From: BM714 sp964644525
Lineage (GTDB): Bacteria; Bacillota; Clostridia; Peptostreptococcales; BM714
Direction: 5' to 3'
Assembly: GCA_964644525.1 (NCBI GenBank)
Contig: CAZXWC010000006.1
Span: 1 to 46,243, forward strand
DNA: 46,243 bases
The translations under genes were made by a program, and so were the position numbers. Below the pieces are notes generated by a model that was not told where the DNA came from, did no database searches, and saw only the letters and a list, made by a program, of their open reading frames with translations. Shown piece by piece: positions 40,487 to 46,243 of the stretch (the first letter of the stretch is position 1; the number at the start of each line of letters is the position of its first letter).

Positions 40487-41560
40487 ATGTTCAAGGACAC
40501 GGTTGTTGGTCTTGAGATAGGGAAAAACTCAATAAAACTGATTTCAGGCAACTACACAATGGGCAAATTTAGCATTAGAAAGTGCCTTTTGATTGATACC
40601 CCAGACAATGTATTTTTACCCAATGACACGATAGACAGAAATGTTTTAGCTCCGTATATTAAAGAGCTTTTCAAGGTAAACAAGTTTAAAAGAAAAAATT
40701 TAAGCCTGTCAGTAAATACAAGCAAAACGGTTTTGCGAGAAAGAGTTCTTCCAAAAGCCGGGCTTGAGGAATTGCGTAACATATCAAAATTTGAAATAGA
40801 ACAGTTTCTCCCATATTCAGTTGAAGATTTTGTTGTAGATTACAGAATACTGGATGTTGGGACAGATGAAAGCAAAGAAAGCCTTAACGCTTTGGTTGCT
40901 GCAGTTCCCAAGGAGATAGTTGAAAGTTATGTCTTAACGGCGAAAAAATGCGGATTCGCCATCAAATCGGTTCAAATATATTCCGACTGCATAAGCAGAT
41001 TCATGGAATACTACGATGTGTATCCTAGTCAGAATGTCTTGTTTGTTGACATAGGCGCAAGGATGTCTCATCTTACGATTTTTAAGAACAACAAGTACTT
41101 TGCAAGTTTCAACTCTGATTTGGGAGGGGATGAAGCTACAAGGTCCTACGCTATGGAAAGCCATATCGAGTGGAAAGATGCTGAACAAAAAAAGATTGAA
41201 TCCAGCCTTGCTTTGAACAAGGACTTATTTGACACAGACAGCCTGAGCGGGTTTGATTTCAAAAAACCAGTCATAATGAATGACTTTTGCGATTCTGTGG
41301 GCACGGAAATATCAAGAGTAATAAATTTTTTCAGAACCAGGAAGGTTTCAGGAATAATCCACAAGGTGGTTTTGCTTGGCGGAGGGTCGGCGATAAAAGA
41401 AATGGATACTTATCTGCAAGGAATTTTGGGCGTTGATGTGGAATATTTCAAAATGCCTGAAAAAATTGTTATTCCAAAAGATGTTTCTCCTGAAACAATA
41501 AAAAACATTGGCAAGCTTGTTCCGGCTATTGGAGCTGTTCTGAGGGGGGGGCGCCATTGA
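40487..41560 (+). CDS. pilM: Type IV pilus assembly protein PilM
   Basis: Cytoplasmic actin-like ATPase-fold protein that binds the N-terminus of PilN and links the PilNO complex to the motor. The 357-aa protein has phosphate-loop-like VVGLEIGKNSIKLI (about 4-17), FVDIGARMSHLTIF (about 184-197) and VVLLGGGSAIKEMD near 295. GGAGG is 10 nt before the ATG. Its last codons contain a run of eight Gs (41544-41551), and the stop overlaps the pilN TTG start. Confidence 0.93.
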   Translation: MFKDTVVGLEIGKNSIKLISGNYTMGKFSIRKCLLIDTPDNVFLPNDTIDRNVLAPYIKELFKVNKFKRKNLSLSVNTSKTVLRERVLPKAGLEELRNISKFEIEQFLPYSVEDFVVDYRILDVGTDESKESLNALVAAVPKEIVESYVLTAKKCGFAIKSVQIYSDCISRFMEYYDVYPSQNVLFVDIGARMSHLTIFKNNKYFASFNSDLGGDEATRSYAMESHIEWKDAEQKKIESSLALNKDLFDTDSLSGFDFKKPVIMNDFCDSVGTEISRVINFFRTRKVSGIIHKVVLLGGGSAIKEMDTYLQGILGVDVEYFKMPEKIVIPKDVSPETIKNIGKLVPAIGAVLRGGRH

Positions 41561-42177
41561 AGATATTCGGCGTTTCGAAAAAAATGCCTTCTATTCGCGA
41601 TTATCTCGAGAAACAAATGAATCTGCTTCCTGAAGATATTGTCTCTAGCAAAAAGAAAAATCTGAAAATAATTTTATATGCATTAGTTATAACCTTATTT
41701 GTTTTCGGAGCTTACGGGTATAATTTTTGGCTTGATGGTGTTATTGTTAAAAAGTTGGAAGAAAAATCGTTGATTGAAACGCAAATCAATAAAATTACCG
41801 AGGATGAGAACGAGCAACAAACCATTCACATCATAAAGTCAAGAATAGAGGCAAAGTCAGATGCAGTGATGAGATTCGAATTGATTTCTCCCAAGGTTAT
41901 TCCTGTGTTGAATTCACTTGAAAACAATATGCCTAAAAAGGTTTTTTTAAATAGCATAAGCAAGAATGGCTCGGAACTTTCTTTATCTGGGAGTGCAGAT
42001 TCTCAGAAGTCTGTCGCTGAATATCTGCACAATTTGAAAGAGGAGGATTTGTTTTCATACGTTGCTGTTGAATCCATATCGGAAAACTATGAAAACGAGG
42101 ATAATAAAAGGATTGTGTACTTTTCGATGAGTTGTAAATTCAGAATGGATGGAGGCGGTGAAGATGGCTCTATCTAA
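41557..42177 (+). CDS. pilN: Type IV pilus assembly protein PilN
   Basis: Bitopic inner-membrane protein that partners PilM on the cytoplasmic side and PilO outside. The 206-aa protein has a short cytoplasmic N-terminus containing MNLLPEDI, similar to the conserved PilM-binding INLLP motif of PilN, one membrane helix (about 34-54), a coiled-coil stretch (about 60-95) and a ferredoxin-like domain. The start is TTG at 41557 in a TTGA overlap with pilM, 5 nt after the G8 tract, which doubles as its ribosome site. Confidence 0.88.
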   Translation: MKIFGVSKKMPSIRDYLEKQMNLLPEDIVSSKKKNLKIILYALVITLFVFGAYGYNFWLDGVIVKKLEEKSLIETQINKITEDENEQQTIHIIKSRIEAKSDAVMRFELISPKVIPVLNSLENNMPKKVFLNSISKNGSELSLSGSADSQKSVAEYLHNLKEEDLFSYVAVESISENYENEDNKRIVYFSMSCKFRMDGGGEDGSI

Positions 42178-43363
42178 ACGAGAAAAAAATCTTTTGACAG
42201 TACTGCTTGTCATTGGGATATTTTCACTTTTATACCGATTTGTTTATCTACCCAAGCTCGAGCAAATAGAAGAGCTTGATGAATCAATATCAAATGGTAA
42301 AAATTTCTATGAAGAGATTGACGAAAGCGTCAAAAATGATGATAAGTTTGTGGAAGTTTTAAAGGCTATGAAACTGAAATCCAGTGAAATCGACAGGCTT
42401 CTTCCTGTTCAAATTTATCAGGAGGAAATAATGTTGTATTTGGAAAGAGCACTCGAGGAATTTAATATAGAGGCGACAAATATTAGCTTCTCGGTTGGGG
42501 AATTGTCAGATGGTTCGGATAAGGCTGCTGTAAAAGGGGCTACAATTGAAAACTTGTTGACAGAGTATGAAAAGAGCGGGCAACTTGTGGGTCCTCAAAT
42601 TCAAAGCGATAGTGGTGATAACAGCGGTGAAATGGGATTGGAGATAAAGCAGTTCGATGTTGACATAAGCCTTTCAGGCACATATAATAACCTGAAATCA
42701 TTTATGGCTTCCATAGAGAGCAACAAGAGACTTATTGGAATTCATGGACTTGAAATGTTTGCAGGCGATTCGGAAAACGGAATGGATGAGATAATTCAAG
42801 GCGGAGTCACTTTGAGTTTTCCTTTCTACGAGGACGGAAAGATTAATGAACTTTTTTGGGATGTTGCCAGTGCTTATGGTAAACAGGATTTGTTTGCTGA
42901 TGAGCCTGAATATTCATCAATCTACAATTATAAGCCGGATATGAAGGAATTCAACAGGTCTGATTTTTACATTTTTCTGGATGCGGACAGGGACGATTTT
43001 CCAACTGTAACCTTTGGCAAAACACCATATAATTACACAGCAATATACAGCAATTCAAAAGAGGCTGAAGAATTGAGAATACAAATAAAGAAAGAGCAAA
43101 GTGAATATTTTTACAGGCTGGAAAATAAAACATCAGCTTTTCCTTTTAAAAGTGATGAATACGAAAGCTTCACTCCATCGGATGAAGGCATTTATATAAA
43201 TGTTTACCCGAGGCAAGACGATGTGCAAGCTGAAATACCGGGAGCTTTTTTGGTCATTGAAAACGGAACTGAAATCCCTGTAATAATAAATGTTTTGGGA
43301 TCAAATGAATATTTCGGCTATGAGGCAAAAGCTGGGCAAGTAAGAATAATTGCAGGCCAATGA
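42164..43363 (+). CDS. pilO: Type IV pilus assembly protein PilO with long C-terminal extension
   Basis: PilO normally is about 200 aa: one membrane helix, coiled coil and a ferredoxin-like domain that dimerises with PilN. Here the N-terminal half fits (membrane helix about 10-29; coil 30-80; PilO fold to about 235), but the protein is 399 aa. Residues about 255-399 form an extra domain (FYIFLDADRDDFP, then a helix EEAEELRIQIKKEQSE-like, and a beta-rich end with FLVIENGTEIPVIINVLGS) that I cannot assign. I start at ATG 42164, 8 nt after GGAGG; the upstream ATG at 42149 overlaps that site. It overlaps pilN by 14 bases. Confidence 0.82.
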   Translation: MALSKREKNLLTVLLVIGIFSLLYRFVYLPKLEQIEELDESISNGKNFYEEIDESVKNDDKFVEVLKAMKLKSSEIDRLLPVQIYQEEIMLYLERALEEFNIEATNISFSVGELSDGSDKAAVKGATIENLLTEYEKSGQLVGPQIQSDSGDNSGEMGLEIKQFDVDISLSGTYNNLKSFMASIESNKRLIGIHGLEMFAGDSENGMDEIIQGGVTLSFPFYEDGKINELFWDVASAYGKQDLFADEPEYSSIYNYKPDMKEFNRSDFYIFLDADRDDFPTVTFGKTPYNYTAIYSNSKEAEELRIQIKKEQSEYFYRLENKTSAFPFKSDEYESFTPSDEGIYINVYPRQDDVQAEIPGAFLVIENGTEIPVIINVLGSNEYFGYEAKAGQVRIIAGQ

Positions 43364-43397
43364 TAAATAAACGAAACAAAACTTGCAAGGAGACGCC

Positions 43398-44360
43398 ATG
43401 AAAAATGAAAAAGGCTTTACGCTGGTTGAACTGGTAGTAAGTATAGCTGTGCTTTCAATTTTGATTGTGCCTTTTTTTAGAGTGTTTTCCAATGCGGCAA
43501 AAATAAATATACGCTCTAAAAACGAAATGACCGCAAACCGACTAGCTGAGCACATTGTTGGCGAGATTAAAAATAATCCTCAAATTTTCGAAGTGGAAGA
43601 TTTATGGACCACGGGAGGAGCAATCGATTTGGGGGAACTGATTGGCTCTCAGTACGATGGGTTTTCAGCAGAAATTGATTACGGTGAACAGGTTTCACTG
43701 CCGGTTGATTCAGGAGAAGAGACAGAAGAGACGGAAGAGGACGGATACAGTGGCGAGGACGAAATGATAACGATTAAGTTTACCGAGTCAAGTAATAAAG
43801 TAGACAAAGCTTTTTCGTTCAAGGGTTTGTATTCGGAAGAAGGCAGCGAAGTTTTTGAGGTTTTAAATTCAAACAGTAACAGTTGCAGAATAAAATTCAC
43901 TAGCGACAGCGGGCATATTTATATATGGATAAGTGGGACTGGAAACGGTAATAACTACCAAAAGATTGCTACCTACGATAGAGACGACATAATAGACGAT
44001 TCATCAGACGAGGATTATTTTCTCCTCAAGATTTTATGGGACGAGGATAGTTCTAAAAGCAAGAGATGGAAAATAACCGTAGAAAATGATACAGATAATG
44101 ATAATGATTTGTATATCAATGTGAAATGCACGCATGTAAACCTTGACTTAACCAGCAATAAAGTCGAGTATGACGCATATATAAAGGAAAATCCTAATGA
44201 TAATGTTGAATTTGGCGATTTTTCTCAAGAAACCGTAAGTTCGGGAGAATCAGGCGGTTCGGGACTGCGCAGCCTTACCGTAAGGGTATGGGGCTATGAC
44301 CCCTTTGAAGGAAGCACAAGGGTTTTGGAGACTTTTTCGACAATGGTAAGGGCAGAGTAA
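43398..44360 (+). CDS. Large minor pilin, possible tip subunit
   Basis: A 320-aa prepilin with leader MKNEKG and FTLVELVVSIAVLSILIVP, Glu at +5. After the N-terminal helix it has an acidic linker (SGEETEETEEDG), and a central insertion of roughly 150 residues rich in Asp, Asn and Ser (RDDIIDDSSDED, NDTDNDNDLY) that holds the only two cysteines, which could form a disulfide. The C-terminus SLTVRVWGYDPFEG resembles the last strands of minor pilins such as PilV/PilW. Size and composition suggest an exposed, possibly ligand- or calcium-binding tip protein; that is inference. AAGGAG lies 5 nt before the ATG at 43398. Confidence 0.8.
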   Translation: MKNEKGFTLVELVVSIAVLSILIVPFFRVFSNAAKINIRSKNEMTANRLAEHIVGEIKNNPQIFEVEDLWTTGGAIDLGELIGSQYDGFSAEIDYGEQVSLPVDSGEETEETEEDGYSGEDEMITIKFTESSNKVDKAFSFKGLYSEEGSEVFEVLNSNSNSCRIKFTSDSGHIYIWISGTGNGNNYQKIATYDRDDIIDDSSDEDYFLLKILWDEDSSKSKRWKITVENDTDNDNDLYINVKCTHVNLDLTSNKVEYDAYIKENPNDNVEFGDFSQETVSSGESGGSGLRSLTVRVWGYDPFEGSTRVLETFSTMVRAE

Positions 44361-44378
44361 GGCTAACGGGGTGAGACA

Positions 44379-45062
44379 ATGAAAATCATAAAGAATAATG
44401 ACCAGTCGGGTTCGGCTCTGATTTTCACATTGCTAATTCTTTTTATTTTGAGCATACTTGGCTCTGCTTTGATTTCAGTCGCAATGACGAATTTTAAGAT
44501 TACAAATAACAGCAACGATTATAATGCTGCATATTATTTGGCGGACGGAGTGGCTGAAAAAATGGCGGCAACGGTAGAGGTGATAATTGAAAACGCGGCC
44601 AACTCGGCAGAAAATGAAATCAATGGCAATTCTTCTGTATACATTATGGAAATAGAGGCTGAAAGCTATAAATTAAAAAATGATTTGAAAGATGATGCAT
44701 ATGATACTTTTCTGGAACATGTGAAAGATGGCAGTTCTGAAAACAGCGACTATGGATTGGAAAACATAGAAGCCACAGATTTGAAATTTGCAACCGATTT
44801 TAGCCCGGAAGACTATTCACTGTCAGTAAAAAGCATTGAATATGATGATTCCGAAGCTCCGGATGAACTCACCATCGAACTTGCTGTCGCTGCCACGTAC
44901 AAGTCGGCAAAGCGAAGCATAGAGCTTTGTTTTGAAATTACTACTTCATACACCATTATCGACGAGGAAGAAATTGAAGCTGACAATAACGGAATAGAAA
45001 TTCTTGAAAAGATTGATGCAGAATGCGGCACAACATGGAAGGAAATAAACATAAACCAGTGA
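44379..45062 (+). CDS. PilX-like pilus assembly protein
   Basis: The N-terminus (DQSG then SALIFTLLILFILSILGSALISVA) matches the PilX N-terminal domain: a class III-like leader and a hydrophobic helix, but without the Glu at +5 of canonical pilins, as in PilX/GspK-type tip subunits. The 227-aa protein continues with YYLADGVAEKM, typical of PilX, then an acidic beta-rich domain. It is the last pilus gene of the locus. Lack of Glu5 fits a tip position where no previous subunit must be contacted. Confidence 0.82.
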   Translation: MKIIKNNDQSGSALIFTLLILFILSILGSALISVAMTNFKITNNSNDYNAAYYLADGVAEKMAATVEVIIENAANSAENEINGNSSVYIMEIEAESYKLKNDLKDDAYDTFLEHVKDGSSENSDYGLENIEATDLKFATDFSPEDYSLSVKSIEYDDSEAPDELTIELAVAATYKSAKRSIELCFEITTSYTIIDEEEIEADNNGIEILEKIDAECGTTWKEININQ

Positions 45063-45080
45063 TTTTATATTACTGGTTTA
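45052..45080 (+). terminator. Weak hairpin at the end of the pilus locus
   Basis: A 9-bp perfect stem (TAAACCAGT at 45052-45060, ACTGGTTTA at 45072-45080) with an AT-rich loop spans the stop codon of the PilX-like gene. There is no T tract after it, so termination is uncertain. Confidence 0.35.
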
Positions 45081-45117
45081 AACTACATCCATTGGGTTGC
45101 CGTTTTGGAGGCGCTGT

Positions 45118-46179
45118 ATGACAAAACGAATTGAAATACTAACTAATCGAATCTTGAATCGCGAAGGCGATTCAGTTTTGATTTATGGAAAAGCCAACAG
45201 GAGATACTACGCCTCATTCACGGGAACTTCGGGATTCATATATTCCGATTCCGGAAATGATTATTTTCTTACCGATTCAAGGTATGTCGAGCAGGCAAAG
45301 AAGCAGTGCAAGGGATTCGAAGTTATTGAGACATCGAATGACCATACGGTATTCGACTTTCTTGCCGAAAGGCGTCCAAACAGGCTTTTTGTCGAAGGAA
45401 ACCATGTAACCATGGCATTCCAGGTAAAACTCGAAAAAAGCCTCAAAAACGCCGTCCTCGTCGGTCTTGACGACATTATTGCCAGCCAGAGGATTGTCAA
45501 AGACAATATTGAAATCGAAAATATATCATATGCCGCAAAAATTGCCGACAAGGCGTTCTCACATATTATCAAATTCATACGGCCGGGACTCTCGGAAAAT
45601 GAAATAGCACTCGAGCTCGAGTTCTTCATGCGAAGGAATGGAGCATCGGGACTTTCATTTGAAACAATCGTTGCAAGCGGCGCACGGTCTTCCATGCCCC
45701 ACGGAACAGCCACCGACAAAATTGTCGAAAAAGGCGAATTCATAACAATGGATTTCGGTTGCGTATATGAGGGCTATTGCTCGGACATGACGAGAACCGT
45801 CCATTTGGGGGCGGCAAGCAAAGAGGAAAAATCAGTCTACGGCATAGTGCTCAAGGCTCAGAAAAAGGCTCTTGAATACATAAGAAACGGGGCCTTGGCC
45901 AGTTCTGTTGACAAGATTGCCAGAGATATTATAATTGAGAATGGATACGGAGACTTTTTCGGCCACGGACTCGGACATGGAGTTGGCCTGGATGTTCACG
46001 AGAGTCCAAGGCTTTCTCCCGGAAACGATGACAGCCTGTCAAGCGGAATGGTGGTAACTGACGAGCCCGGTATATACTTGCCGGGAAAATTCGGTGTAAG
46101 AATTGAGGATTTGCTTGTAGTCAGGGATGAAGGCTTTGAAATTCTCTCCAATTCCACCAAAGAATTAATTGAAATATGA
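45118..46179 (+). CDS. pepP: M24 family Xaa-Pro aminopeptidase
   Basis: Dimetal aminopeptidase that removes N-terminal residues before proline. The 353-aa protein has an N-terminal creatinase-like domain (about 1-130) and the pita-bread catalytic domain with five metal ligands visible: Asp212 (MDFGC), Asp223 (CSDMTRT), His287 (GLGHGVGLDVHESP), Glu316 (DEPGIY) and Glu330 (RIEDLL). I start at ATG 45118, 6 nt after TTGGAGG; an in-frame TTG at 45097 precedes that site. In Firmicutes this gene commonly precedes efp, as seems to be so here; EF-P relieves ribosome stalling at prolines. Confidence 0.94.
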   Translation: MTKRIEILTNRILNREGDSVLIYGKANRRYYASFTGTSGFIYSDSGNDYFLTDSRYVEQAKKQCKGFEVIETSNDHTVFDFLAERRPNRLFVEGNHVTMAFQVKLEKSLKNAVLVGLDDIIASQRIVKDNIEIENISYAAKIADKAFSHIIKFIRPGLSENEIALELEFFMRRNGASGLSFETIVASGARSSMPHGTATDKIVEKGEFITMDFGCVYEGYCSDMTRTVHLGAASKEEKSVYGIVLKAQKKALEYIRNGALASSVDKIARDIIIENGYGDFFGHGLGHGVGLDVHESPRLSPGNDDSLSSGMVVTDEPGIYLPGKFGVRIEDLLVVRDEGFEILSNSTKELIEI

Positions 46180-46203
46180 AATTAAAGTGATTTATAGTAT
46201 AAT
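46176..46203 (+). promoter_or_regulatory. Candidate promoter for efp
   Basis: A consensus TATAAT (46198-46203) with a weak ATGAAA (46176-46181) 16 nt upstream, in the gap between pepP and the last partial gene. Confidence 0.45.
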
Positions 46204-46235
46204 GATTCTAGCAAATACAAGATGGAGGTATATTA

Positions 46236-46243
46236 ATGATTTC
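46236..46243 (+). CDS. efp: Start of a gene, probably elongation factor P (partial)
   Basis: ATG ATT TC at the window's end follows TGGAGG with a 7-nt spacing. Only M-I-S (or M-I-x) can be read, which agrees with the common EF-P start MIS. The name rests mainly on its position after an M24 peptidase gene. Confidence 0.5.

Overview
The window is a stretch of AT-rich chromosome from a low-GC, monoderm (Gram-positive-type) bacterium, most likely a member of the Clostridia. The evidence is the gene content and order (rpsO-pnp; yicC-gmk-rpoZ-coaBC-priA-def-fmt-yugP-rsmB-prpC-prkC-rsgA-rpe-thiN-rpmB-yloU-fakA-recG-rsmD-coaD; tmcAL; ackA-rpmF-plsX-rnc), strong GGAGG ribosome sites, frequent TTG/GTG starts, preference for AGA/AGG and ATA codons, and a type IV pilus locus with no outer-membrane secretin. 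I cannot name a genus from sequence alone. I see no rRNA, tRNA, CRISPR array, insertion sequence, prophage or plasmid gene.

Layout. 1-2310: end of rpsO, then pnp with its own promoter and terminator. 2365-6965: dut, lysC, yicC, gmk, rpoZ, coaBC, tightly packed. 7068-17514: a long housekeeping run (priA, def, fmt, a membrane zinc peptidase, rsmB, the PrpC/PrkC phosphatase-kinase pair, rsgA, rpe, thiN) ending at a bidirectional terminator shared with rpmB on the minus strand. Two divergent promoters separate rpmB from yloU-fakA. recG-rsmD-coaD and a coiled-coil protein follow, ending convergently with tmcAL (minus strand). 25103-30501: ackA, rpmF (under a perfect-consensus promoter), plsX, rnc, rnjA, ylbF. 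30611-34133: mltG, trmR, trhP, udk. 34201-45062: a type IV pilus locus (pilB, pilT, pilC, pilA, pilD, two minor pilins, pilM, pilN, pilO, a large minor pilin, a PilX-like protein). The window closes with an M24 aminopeptidase and the first codons of what is probably efp.

How the genes work together. Most are core translation, tRNA/rRNA modification, RNA decay (pnp, rnc, rnjA, ylbF), cofactor (CoA, TPP) and envelope functions. The pilus locus holds both extension (PilB) and retraction (PilT) motors, platform (PilC), major pilin, prepilin peptidase, the PilM-N-O alignment complex and four minor-pilin-like proteins, so it could support a retractile pilus without genes from elsewhere.

The most unusual item is priA. 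Its DNA-binding, zinc and C-terminal regions are preserved, but the ATPase/helicase motifs are gone (Walker A deleted, DEEH changed to DREN, motifs III, V and VI lost), which suggests a structural, motor-dead replication-restart protein. Other points worth a look are a G8 tract at the pilM/pilN junction where a -1 slip would give a PilM-PilN fusion, an oversized PilO with an unidentified C-terminal domain, a long perfect hairpin after pilA, and several expected neighbours missing from otherwise conserved clusters (rlmN, pta, yceD, acpP/fab genes).
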